Shown here: in pieces, positions 1 through 6,302 of the stretch | Position numbering within the stretch: position 1 is the first letter of the stretch | Layout: every line of letters begins with the position of its first letter | NCBI GenBank assembly: GCA_028877005.1 | Contig: JAGWPI010000307.1 | Coordinates: 1 to 6,369, forward strand | From: Bacteroidota bacterium | GTDB lineage: Bacteria; Bacteroidota; Bacteroidia; Chitinophagales; Chitinophagaceae | Length of the DNA stretch: 6,369 nucleotides | Direction: 5' to 3' | Notes under the pieces: model-generated | What the model saw: only the letters and a program-made list of their open reading frames with translations | Told to the model about the DNA's origin: nothing | Database searches by the model: none | Program-made: the position numbers and the translations under genes

Positions 1-266
1 ATGTTGGTATTTCGAATAAGTGTAACTGCATCTAACATAGTACCATCGCCCCCTAAACTTATTAAACATTCTACTTCGGGATCAAAATCATCGGCACTTT
101 CAAAAGGTATAATATGCTTGCTTAATGCTTCGGGCAATGGGAATCTGGCCAACAAAGATCGATATAATAAAATACCAATTTTTTGCTGCACCAATAATTC
201 AACCAGCAATTGTAATGGATTGCCTTGTTCTATATCTAATCCGCGGCTATAAATAGCTACTTTCAT
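1..266 (-). CDS. nadK: NAD kinase, N-terminal part (cut by window edge)
   Basis: NAD kinase phosphorylates NAD to NADP in the cytoplasm, using ATP or polyphosphate, and supplies the NADP(H) pool. Only the first 88 codons are present; the frame is still open at base 1 and the C-terminal NAD-binding domain lies outside the window. The protein starts MKVAIYSRGLD, the usual first beta strand of the family. It reaches the diagnostic ISLGGDGTMLDAV stretch at about residues 69-81. The GGDGT motif (72-76) contains the family's catalytic aspartate at residue 74. The ATG at 264-266 puts the motif at the expected distance from the N-terminus. The gene follows the Omp85-like gene after a 166 bp gap, so it may have its own promoter, although I found no clear -33/-7 pair. 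The plus-strand open frame over the same bases is an antisense shadow. Identification is firm from the motif and flanking residues. Confidence 0.93.
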   Translation of the reverse strand, partial: MKVAIYSRGLDIEQGNPLQLLVELLVQQKIGILLYRSLLARFPLPEALSKHIIPFESADDFDPEVECLISLGGDGTMLDAVTLIRNTN

Positions 267-391
267 TGGGTTTGCATTTATTATTGCAATCGGAAATAAA
301 CCCGACTTGCATTGTGTGATTGTTGATAGAATAAATACATTTTAAATATTTATGCTGTCATCACACCTATAAAATAAAAAAATTGTTACAT

Positions 392-423
392 CTTTTGATA
401 GCATCAATAAAAGCTTATCAAGC
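392..423 (-). terminator. Possible weak terminator after the Omp85-like gene
   Basis: Ten bases after the stop codon of the barrel protein gene, TTGATAGC (395-402) and GCTTATCAA (413-421) can pair as an eight-base-pair stem with one bulged base and a ten-base loop. On the transcribed strand a T-rich run (371-382) follows only about ten bases later, so this is not a textbook intrinsic terminator. It is the best candidate for separating this gene from the NAD kinase gene. Confidence 0.3.
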
Positions 424-432
424 AGTTATTTT

Positions 433-1833
433 TTAAAAACTATTATTTGCATGCAAATATAAACCTTTGCCTCCGAGTTGATTAAAGCTATACTCAAATC
501 GAAACACAAAGTCATAAATAGATACAATGTCTAAGCCAAATCCCCAAGTGCGTAACAGTGTATTATTTAATAAGTTATTGTTTACATAAGGGTTGTAAGC
601 ATATCCTATATCACTGTATATTTTGGCATAAAAACGAAAAGGTATCTTATCGTGTGTTTTACTTTTAATGGGATTTTTTAAAATATAAGAAAATAGTTGA
701 TGATTGAGTGAAAAATGCGCCAATCCGCCGGCCATCCCATCTGCAACATAATACTCTAAACCACTCATTTGATAGCTGCCATAGCCAAGCAAAGCCTGAC
801 TAAAGAAATAGGGATTATAGGGAAATTTAATAGTAGCTGAAATATTGGTTACAAAAAATGTTTTTGGTAAAATAGGTTTTGCCAATAATCCATATAAACC
901 TACTTGCCATAAATTAGTGGTTTTATCTAGCCCTCTTTTATATATACTGCCCTGAGCCTGCCAGCCATTGGTTGGATAAACATTATAATCAGTTTTAAAA
1001 TATTGATAGCTATAAGAAAAATCAATATACTTTACTTGTGTTAATGCATTAGGAAAGAAAAGTGGATTTAATGCGGCAACAGTATCGGCAATTGCATCAT
1101 GATTATAAGATACCCTAAAATAGTGGCGTTGGTATTGATCGGGACGATAAGAATAAGTAGCATCAAACCGATAAAAGGTTCGGGCATAATTATTATCATT
1201 TTTAAAAAATAATTGCTGATTGGTAAGGCTGGTGGCATAATTTACCTCACGCTGATTGGAGTAGGCAAAACCTACATTAATACCTTGTTTTAACTTTTTA
1301 TCGAAAAAAGGTAAGTTATATCTTAATGCCACTTGTTGGTTATACCCATTAATTAACCAAATATTTAAATTGTCATTTTGGCCTGTAAAGTTGTTATAAT
1401 TAAACTTTATACCATAATTTACTCTACTTAAACTACGCTTTTGTTGTACCCACCATTCATTAAAATTTCTATCTACCAGCCTAAAGTAGGGTAATGGCAA
1501 AAAGTATAAACGCTCTTTTACGCGTATGTGTATATACGCAATGTTGCCTTGCAGTTTATCAATGTATACACTATCATCTACAAACAAACCGGTGTTATAA
1601 ATTAATTCTTTCGACTCTATAAGTTTTTGCTGTAACAGTTCAGGTGTAAGTCTATCGCCTTTTTTTATTGTAGCTTCTCTTAATATAATATAGTCCTTTG
1701 TTTTTTTGTTGCCAAAAACAGAAATGCCTCCAATAATAAATTCTATAGGGTTTTGCAATGCAACCGAATCTGTATCCTGCGCCTTAACATCTATGCAACA
1801 AACTAAAAAAATAATAAGGCACAAATAGCGCAT
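433..1833 (-). CDS. Secreted single-POTRA, Omp85 (BamA/TamA)-type outer membrane beta-barrel protein
   Basis: This is a 466-residue protein from the ATG at 1831-1833. Residues 1-18 form a signal peptide (short basic start, hydrophobic LCLIIFLV core, cleavage likely after VKA), so it is exported. Residues about 30-112 resemble one POTRA domain: ISVFGNKKTKDYIILRE, then KKGDRL, then LIYNTGLFVDDSVYI and a closing strand. The rest, about 120-466, alternates aromatic and polar residues like an outer membrane barrel and ends in phenylalanine. The single POTRA plus a barrel of about 350 residues is shorter than BamA, which normally has five POTRAs, so this is a BamA/TamA-like paralogue rather than BamA. 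Family members insert or secrete outer membrane proteins, but the substrate here is unknown. The open frame extends 8 codons upstream to a TTG at 1857; I prefer the ATG because it gives a normal signal peptide. The stop is TAA. The CBS gene ends 126 bp upstream. Confidence 0.8.
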   Translation of the reverse strand: MRYLCLIIFLVCCIDVKAQDTDSVALQNPIEFIIGGISVFGNKKTKDYIILREATIKKGDRLTPELLQQKLIESKELIYNTGLFVDDSVYIDKLQGNIAYIHIRVKERLYFLPLPYFRLVDRNFNEWWVQQKRSLSRVNYGIKFNYNNFTGQNDNLNIWLINGYNQQVALRYNLPFFDKKLKQGINVGFAYSNQREVNYATSLTNQQLFFKNDNNYARTFYRFDATYSYRPDQYQRHYFRVSYNHDAIADTVAALNPLFFPNALTQVKYIDFSYSYQYFKTDYNVYPTNGWQAQGSIYKRGLDKTTNLWQVGLYGLLAKPILPKTFFVTNISATIKFPYNPYFFSQALLGYGSYQMSGLEYYVADGMAGGLAHFSLNHQLFSYILKNPIKSKTHDKIPFRFYAKIYSDIGYAYNPYVNNNLLNNTLLRTWGFGLDIVSIYDFVFRFEYSFNQLGGKGLYLHANNSF

Positions 1834-1959
1834 AAAAATAATAAATGATTTTACCAAAGGGTAAAAATAAGGCTTAGCTGTTATTTATATAAAATAGCGG
1901 TGAAAATTAACAACAATTCAAATACGTAAAAGGGAATAAAATAGTTGTAATGTATTGTA

Positions 1960-2619
1960 CTAAACATTTAAATAAGCCATCAAATTATTATAGTTGTCTT
2001 TTATTTCATTGGCATACAATTCTTCACCAAAGTAATATAGTACTGTATACTCATAGCGTTGAAAAGTAGCAACAATATCGCTTATTTCAGTTTTATTAAT
2101 TTTTATGATTACTTCTAACTGCCCAATATCATTATTAAAAAAAGTATTTAATTGCGTAATATAAGCGTCATTGGTTTCAACCAAACGATTAATTTCTCCA
2201 AAAGAATAATTTTTTCTTTCCATTTGTAATACCAAGGTAGCTCCTGGTGTATCTACGCCCATATATTGAGCCAAAATCTGAAGCAAATCATTTGAAAGTA
2301 CAATTCCCTCTAACATTTGTTGGTTATTAACCACCGGAATAATGTTTAAATGATAGGCTACCGCTTGTTTTACAACATTAAAAATAGATTCGTTGGCTTT
2401 AATAGCTGTTACTTGTGCATCAATTGGTAGTGAGCTTAGTAGGTCATTTTCTGAAACATCTAATAATGCATCTTTATGAATAATGCCAATGTATTGAACG
2501 TCTGAACAAACCGGCCATTGGCGCACATCATAAGTATCCATTAACTCTAAAGCTGTAAAAACTTTATCGTTATTGTGTAAGATTGGATAATCAGTATGTA
2601 TATATTGTTGTGCTAACAT
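1960..2619 (-). CDS. Two-CBS plus ACT-like regulatory protein
   Basis: This is a cytoplasmic 219-residue protein with no membrane segment or signal peptide. Two CBS repeats form a Bateman module: the first at about residues 6-57 (DYPILHNNDKVFTALELM, then VRQWPV and GIIHKDALL), the second at about 68-118 (AQVTAIKANESIFNVV, then LNIIPVV and LEGIVLSNDLL). Residues about 128-198 look like an ACT-type domain (LVLQMERKNYSFGEINRLVE, then a strand with LEVIIKIN and a helix). CBS pairs usually bind adenine nucleotides and ACT domains bind small ligands, so a sensor role is likely, but no ligand can be read from the sequence. No catalytic domain is present. In many Bacteroidota, as I recall, this gene directly precedes NAD kinase; here the Omp85-like gene lies between them. 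It starts with ATG 30 bp after the hydrolase stop, with AAAAGG about 12 bases before the start, so the two are probably cotranscribed. The stop is TAG. Confidence 0.82.
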   Translation of the reverse strand: MLAQQYIHTDYPILHNNDKVFTALELMDTYDVRQWPVCSDVQYIGIIHKDALLDVSENDLLSSLPIDAQVTAIKANESIFNVVKQAVAYHLNIIPVVNNQQMLEGIVLSNDLLQILAQYMGVDTPGATLVLQMERKNYSFGEINRLVETNDAYITQLNTFFNNDIGQLEVIIKINKTEISDIVATFQRYEYTVLYYFGEELYANEIKDNYNNLMAYLNV

Positions 2620-2649
2620 GCCAATAAGTAACCTTTTATTAGAATAATA

Positions 2650-3429
2650 TTAACGCAGCTGTGCGGCAGATTGTTTTGTTTTAGCCAAAAACGCTTCTAA
2701 AATTTTATTAAATTCATCCGGCACTTCCATCATGGGTGCATGCCCACATTTATCTATGAAATGCAGCTCACTATTGGGTATTAATTTGTTAAACTCTTTC
2801 CCTACAAATGGAGGTGTAATGGTATCATTATTCCCCCAAATTAGAAGTGTGGGTTGCATAATTTGATTTAATTCTTCACCCAAATTACTTCTGATGGCAC
2901 TTTTAGCCAATGCAATAATTTTAATAACTTTTAAACGGTTATTGGTAATTTCAAATACCTCATCCACCAGCTCTTTTGTGGCCATTGCGGGATCATAAAA
3001 TGTTAATTCGGCTTTTTTTCTTATGTATTCATAATCTCCTCTTTTAGGGTAACTATCGCCCATACCACTCTCAAAAAGGCCCGAACTGCCTGTTAAGGTT
3101 AATGTTTTAATTTTTTCCGGGTGTTTTAAAATATGCACCAATGCCACATGCCCCCCTAATGAATTGCCTAATAAATTAATATTTTCATAACCCCGCATTT
3201 CAATAAACTTGTGCACATGCTTTTCTAAACCATGAACAGTAGTATGAAAAATATCCAAATCAAACAATGGCAAAATGGGCACTATTACCTTGTGTGTTTT
3301 ACGAAAATATTCCACCAAATCGGCAAAATTACTCAATGCGCCAAAAAGGCCATGTAACAACAATAATGGTTCACCCTCTCCTTCTTCAAGAAATTTAAAT
3401 TTATCTATTTGTTTTAATTGATACTTCAT
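2650..3429 (-). CDS. Alpha/beta-fold hydrolase
   Basis: This is a 259-residue cytoplasmic hydrolase of the alpha/beta fold, close to the usual 250-280 residues for the compact family. The oxyanion-hole motif LLLLHGLFG is at 22-30. The nucleophile elbow GNSLGG (88-93) places the serine at residue 90. The acid is probably Asp202 in WGNNDTITPP, and the histidine is His230 in KCGHAPMMEVP. The triad is therefore complete and the enzyme should be active on an ester, thioester or similar C-X bond. The substrate cannot be told from sequence. The Gly-Asn-Ser-Leu-Gly elbow and the ITPP segment are common in esterases and C-C hydrolases of the MhpC type, but that resemblance is too general for a specific name. 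There is no signal peptide. The C-terminal tail (TKQSAAQLR) is polar. The gene begins a new transcription unit after a 195 bp gap and leads into the CBS gene. Confidence 0.88.
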   Translation of the reverse strand: MKYQLKQIDKFKFLEEGEGEPLLLLHGLFGALSNFADLVEYFRKTHKVIVPILPLFDLDIFHTTVHGLEKHVHKFIEMRGYENINLLGNSLGGHVALVHILKHPEKIKTLTLTGSSGLFESGMGDSYPKRGDYEYIRKKAELTFYDPAMATKELVDEVFEITNNRLKVIKIIALAKSAIRSNLGEELNQIMQPTLLIWGNNDTITPPFVGKEFNKLIPNSELHFIDKCGHAPMMEVPDEFNKILEAFLAKTKQSAAQLR

Positions 3430-3461
3430 GATACGATGCTTAAACCAAGTTCTACTGCGTG

Positions 3462-3477
3462 TTTATTTACAAATAAA
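3462..3477. repeat. Perfect AT-only inverted repeat upstream of the hydrolase
   Basis: TTTATTT-AC-AAATAAA is a perfect seven-base inverted repeat around a two-base centre. It begins 32 bases before the hydrolase start codon. The symmetry is visible in the sequence. The position would suit an operator or the core promoter region, but in AT-rich DNA such a match can arise by chance. No regulator is encoded next to it. Confidence 0.4.
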
Positions 3478-3490
3478 AGCAAATTAAACC

Positions 3491-3521
3491 GAAAAATTAA
3501 AAGTGCTTATAAGTTAACACT
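3491..3521 (-). terminator. Terminator-like hairpin with T-rich tail
   Basis: AGTG-C-TTA (3502-3509) pairs with TAA-CACT (3515-3521), giving a seven-base-pair stem with one bulged C and a five-base loop. On the minus strand it is followed directly by TTTTAATTTTTC (3501 down to 3490). It is the second such structure after the cvpA-like gene, and it lies between that gene and the hydrolase. It could be a backup terminator or, if a promoter lies upstream of it, an attenuator in the hydrolase leader. Confidence 0.33.
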
Positions 3522-3595
3522 ACTATTTTAACCGACAACCTATTTGCTAAGTTATTGTTTTCCTGCTTGAATTGAACGGATACCTAAATATAAAG

Positions 3596-3622
3596 AAAAA
3601 AAATTGATGCAATGAATCAACC
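3596..3622 (-). terminator. Putative intrinsic terminator after the cvpA-like gene
   Basis: Just after the stop codon of the cvpA-like gene, the minus strand reads TTGAT, a seven-base loop, then ATCAA (3604-3620), followed immediately by eight T residues (3603 down to 3596). G-T wobble pairs can extend the stem by two. The stem is AT-rich and weak, but the position, small loop and uninterrupted T tract fit Rho-independent termination. It probably ends the gldC-yqeY-cvpA transcript. Confidence 0.45.
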
Positions 3623-3624
3623 AT

Positions 3625-4143
3625 TTAAATATGCAATATATCTCTTAACCGGAGTACACTTTGTTGTAAAAAAGGAATTACTAACCCTACTTTATGTAAT
3701 AACATGGGAACATATTTTTCAATGGCCGGGTATATTTTTGAAGAGTGAATAACTGTGTTGCTTAAAACATGCACCTGAACAGCATAAAAAATAATAATTG
3801 CGCCAATACTAGTATACAAAAACACATACAAAACAATTCCCAATAATTTATTTAAAAAACCCATCCATAACATTTCAATAGCCTGCTGCAACACATTGGC
3901 TATAAAATGTATACCAATCATTACTACCAATAATACCAATGCAAAAGCTACAAAACTCATCCATTGGCTATTTAGTGCAGTTTGTGTTTGCAACCATACA
4001 GCCACCCACTCAAAAGTTTTAAAAGCTATTACTAAACCTGCAATAACAGCTACTATAGAAAATATAGCTACAATAAAGCCACGCTTTAAACCTTTAAGCA
4101 AACCTACAATGACCAATATAAACATTACCACATCTATCAACAT
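3625..4143 (-). CDS. CvpA-family inner membrane protein
   Basis: This is a 172-residue integral membrane protein with four predicted spans at about residues 2-17, 22-41, 61-83 and 98-124. The first loop has the family signature GLLKGLKRGFI (14-24), and the fourth span opens with the conserved NKLLGIVL pattern (98-105). Length and layout fit the CvpA family. In Escherichia coli CvpA is needed for colicin V production and has been linked to envelope stress and purine-operon context; in Bacteroidota the role is not defined. The last 45 residues are mostly cytoplasmic or amphipathic (LRLRDILHI end). The gene starts at ATG 101 bp after yqeY, and that gap holds no clear promoter, so readthrough from yqeY is plausible. 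A likely terminator follows it. The plus-strand open frame at 3896-4192 is its shadow: low complexity, rich in Thr/Asn/Ile, and explained by antisense reading of hydrophobic codons. Confidence 0.85.
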   Translation of the reverse strand: MLIDVVMFILVIVGLLKGLKRGFIVAIFSIVAVIAGLVIAFKTFEWVAVWLQTQTALNSQWMSFVAFALVLLVVMIGIHFIANVLQQAIEMLWMGFLNKLLGIVLYVFLYTSIGAIIIFYAVQVHVLSNTVIHSSKIYPAIEKYVPMLLHKVGLVIPFLQQSVLRLRDILHI

Positions 4144-4244
4144 GATATTTCCGTTTTCAAAAATTAATAAAAATACCTATTATTTGTTGTAAAAGTGTGG
4201 TGGTTGGTCGGTTTGAATAATCAACGGTTAGTGCAATAATTTAT

Positions 4245-4697
4245 TTAGGCAGACAATAATTCTTTTACACATGCGGCAATAGCCTTTCCGTCGGCTTGTC
4301 CGGCTAATTGTTTAGATGCTACGCCCATTACTTTTCCCAAATCGGCACTAGAAACGGCTCCTGTGGCAGCAATTATTGCTTGCAATGCCGCCTTTAACGC
4401 TTCAGGAGATAATTGTTGCGGTAAAAATTTTTCAATCACAGCTATTTCTTCTTCTTCTTTAATAGCCAAATCGGGACGGTTTTGTTGTTGATAAATAGCT
4501 AATGAATCTTTTCTTTGTTTTACTAATTTTTGCAATAGCTTTACTGCTGTTTCGTCAGAAATTTGCCCATTGGCACCTGGCTCTGTTTTAGCTTTAATAA
4601 TTTCGGCTTTAATTGCTCGCAAACCTCTTAATAGCACCTCATTCTTAGCTTTCATGGCTTCTTTCATTTCAGCCATTATTTTTTCTTCTAACTGCAT
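4245..4697 (-). CDS. yqeY: YqeY/GatB-like domain protein
   Basis: This is a 150-residue soluble protein that covers the whole YqeY family length. Characteristic stretches are LLRGLRAIKAEIIKAKTE (22-39), LLQKLVKQRKDSLAIY (54-69), IEKFLPQQLS (88-97), LGKVMGVASKQLAG (120-133) and ADGK (135-138). The family is related to the tail domain of the GatB subunit of the tRNA-dependent amidotransferase, which contacts tRNA. A tRNA-linked role for stand-alone YqeY proteins is an inference from this and has not been shown. It lacks the amidotransferase catalytic part, so it should not be annotated as GatB. The protein is mostly helical, with a charged EEEE patch at 81-84. The ATG at 4695-4697 is preceded by an A-rich stretch with no Shine-Dalgarno. 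The gene lies only 25 bp after gldC, and the two are very likely cotranscribed. Confidence 0.92.
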   Translation of the reverse strand: MQLEEKIMAEMKEAMKAKNEVLLRGLRAIKAEIIKAKTEPGANGQISDETAVKLLQKLVKQRKDSLAIYQQQNRPDLAIKEEEEIAVIEKFLPQQLSPEALKAALQAIIAATGAVSSADLGKVMGVASKQLAGQADGKAIAACVKELLSA

Positions 4698-4722
4698 ATA
4701 CTTAATTTTTTATTGAATGTAT

Positions 4723-5073
4723 TTATACCAATTTATTTTGCTGTAATTGAATAGCTTTAAATTTTTGGTAAAAACTTTTGGCAAATGATTTCATATCCTC
4801 TACCAATTCTTTGTGCTGTGTAGCTCTACCAAAGGTATCGGCCATTGACATAAGGTTTTGATAATAAAAATCTGCCATTTCATCTACCATCATTTCCTTA
4901 GTCCATAAATCAATGCGTAATGCGCTTTTATCCATACCATCCCAAAAAGCCACCATCATAGCCTTGGCTTGTTGCAACTCTTCCACTGTACTATCACTGG
5001 CTTGCCACTGTATATTTGCCGGAATTTTATCGGCATCTAATGTTACTTTAATTTGAATATCTGATTGATGCAT
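4723..5073 (-). CDS. gldC: Gliding motility protein GldC
   Basis: This 116-residue protein matches GldC of Bacteroidota closely in length and wording. The N-terminus is a beta strand pattern SDIQIKVTLDADKIP (4-18) followed by IQWQASDS (21-28). The core KAMMVAFWDGMDKSALRIDLWTK spans 37-59, then MMVDEMADFYYQNL (61-74) and MADTFGRAT (77-85). GldC is a small protein first found through gliding mutants of Flavobacterium johnsoniae and is widely kept in the phylum, including non-gliding species. Its molecular function is not settled. It has no signal peptide or membrane span and is probably cytoplasmic. The open frame reaches 20 codons further upstream (to 5133), but that extension (MYPLPRILYFCTFT...) is unlike GldC and runs through the likely promoter, so I chose the ATG at 5071-5073. 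No other gld gene is in the window, so motility cannot be concluded. Confidence 0.92.
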   Translation of the reverse strand: MHQSDIQIKVTLDADKIPANIQWQASDSTVEELQQAKAMMVAFWDGMDKSALRIDLWTKEMMVDEMADFYYQNLMSMADTFGRATQHKELVEDMKSFAKSFYQKFKAIQLQQNKLV

Positions 5074-5101
5074 ATTGAATGAGTTATAAGGCGTAAAAGT
5101 G

Positions 5102-5109
5102 CAAAAATA
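5102..5109 (-). promoter_or_regulatory. Bacteroidota-type -7 promoter box for gldC
   Basis: On the minus strand the sequence reads TATTTTTG, a full match to the Bacteroidota -7 consensus TAnnTTTG. It ends 28 bases before the gldC start, which would give a leader of about 20 bases. A matching -33 TTTG at the usual 19-21 base spacing is not evident, so the assignment is moderate. If it is real, it drives gldC-yqeY and possibly the cvpA-like gene independently of the glycosyltransferase. Confidence 0.42.
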
Positions 5110-5171
5110 CAATATTCGGGGCAATGGGTACACCTAATTGAATCCTCTTTTCGCTTGTAACAAGGAATGTA

Positions 5172-6302
5172 TTATTTTTTTGTTACTAATTGTATGGCTC
5201 GCCAAAAATCAGCAGCACTGGCGTCCCAACTAAATGTAGCAGCTTGTATTCTACCTGCTTGTATTAACTGGCTTCTTTTTATTTCGTCTTTATAAAGTAT
5301 TTGCATTTGCTGCGCTAATTCCTCCACATTATCCGGCGATACCTGCAAGGCAGCATTGCCGGCAATTTCGGGTAAGCTGCCGGTATTGCTGCATATTACC
5401 GGAGTACCGCTTTGCATGGCTTCTATAATTGGCACACCAAATCCTTCAAAAAAAGAGGGGTATACTAATGCATATGCCGATGCCATAATAGCCTGTAATG
5501 CAGTATCATTTATATAGTCTAACAATACAACATCTTCCCTATGTTTGTAGCTATCTAACTTTTCAAGTAGGTCTTTATACTGCCAAGCCAAGCGTCCGGC
5601 TACCAATAACTTCATATTACTTTTTTGCCATTTTTTAAAAATAGTAAATGCTTTTAGCAAATGCAGTAAATTTTTTCGGGGATGAATACCACCTACGAAT
5701 AAAAAATATTCACAACCCTGTGCATATTGCGCCTTTATAGCCTGCCGCTCCTCAAAACCCAGTGGTTGAAAGCCAGGTTTGGCGGCATTATGCACTACAG
5801 TTATTTTGTCAGCAGCAAAGGGGTAATGCTGTATAATATCTGCTCTTGAAAATGCAGATACGGTAACAATACCCTGTACTTTCTTTAAGAAACGGGGCGT
5901 AAAATAACGGTAATAATATAAATGATGTTTAGGAATAAAACTAGGATAATGCTTAAAAGCCAAGTCGTGTACCACCAGCAACTGTGGAATTGCAGAGGTT
6001 AGAGAGGCAAATCCATAAGGTTGTATCAATACATCGGGACTATATTTACGTAGGGCTAATGGCACTTTTACATCATACCAATACTTAAATGAAAGAGCAT
6101 GTCGGGCAGGCGGTGTAACCACTAACGGTAGTACATTGCTACCTGTAATAAAACGGCTATCATAATCATGGTCAAAAATATAAATAAACTGTATTTCCGG
6201 ATGTTGCTGTACCAGCCGTTGAAATATTTCATTCACATAATTTCCATATCCCTCTAACATATCTGCGCGTAAAAATCTGGCATTCAAAGCAACACATTTC
6301 AT
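5172..6302 (-). CDS. GT4-type (GT-B fold) glycosyltransferase
   Basis: This is a 376-residue retaining glycosyltransferase of the GT-B fold, full length for family 4. It transfers a sugar from a nucleotide-activated donor, probably for cell-surface polysaccharide or glycan synthesis; donor and acceptor cannot be read from sequence. The N-terminal acceptor domain begins MKCVALNARFL with the glycine-rich turn LEGYGNYVNEI (16-26), and carries VHDLAFKHYP (111-120) and VTVSAFSRADI (147-157). The C-terminal donor domain starts near 198 with YFLFVGGIHPRKN (199-211), where the Arg-Lys pair (209-210) usually contacts the donor phosphate. It continues to YPSFFEGFGVPIIEAM (281-296), whose E286 and E294 form the EX7E pair, followed by GTPVICSNTGSLPEIAG. 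No membrane span is evident. The frame stays open upstream through a TTG at 6338 to the window edge, but the ATG at 6300-6302 gives the normal family N-terminus. A 98 bp gap separates it from gldC. Confidence 0.9.
   Translation of the reverse strand: MKCVALNARFLRADMLEGYGNYVNEIFQRLVQQHPEIQFIYIFDHDYDSRFITGSNVLPLVVTPPARHALSFKYWYDVKVPLALRKYSPDVLIQPYGFASLTSAIPQLLVVHDLAFKHYPSFIPKHHLYYYRYFTPRFLKKVQGIVTVSAFSRADIIQHYPFAADKITVVHNAAKPGFQPLGFEERQAIKAQYAQGCEYFLFVGGIHPRKNLLHLLKAFTIFKKWQKSNMKLLVAGRLAWQYKDLLEKLDSYKHREDVVLLDYINDTALQAIMASAYALVYPSFFEGFGVPIIEAMQSGTPVICSNTGSLPEIAGNAALQVSPDNVEELAQQMQILYKDEIKRSQLIQAGRIQAATFSWDASAADFWRAIQLVTKK

Noticed and set aside
1..252. Plus-strand open frame of 83 codons at the left edge
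   Set aside because: It lies antisense to the NAD kinase fragment, whose GGDGT motif is unmistakable; the plus-strand product is Ser/Asn-rich and has no recognisable domain.
1834..1857. TTG start giving an eight-residue N-terminal extension of the Omp85-like protein
   Set aside because: The extension would place extra hydrophobic residues before a signal peptide that is already complete from the ATG at 1833.
1834..1959. Promoter for the Omp85-like gene
   Set aside because: There is a TTTG and a TATTTTTA-like box, but they are not at the 19-21 base spacing and the -7 box has a mismatch, so no promoter is called.
3896..4192. Plus-strand open frame of 98 codons
   Set aside because: It overlaps the cvpA-like gene in antisense and is a Thr/Asn/Ile-rich low-complexity translation, as expected opposite membrane-spanning segments.
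4723..5073. Evidence that the organism glides or has a type IX secretion system
   Set aside because: gldC alone is kept in many non-gliding Bacteroidota, and no gldK-N, sprA or other core gene is in the window.
5154..5164. CTTG-TAA-CAAG hairpin after the glycosyltransferase gene as a terminator
   Set aside because: The stem is only four base pairs and no T tract follows it on the minus strand.
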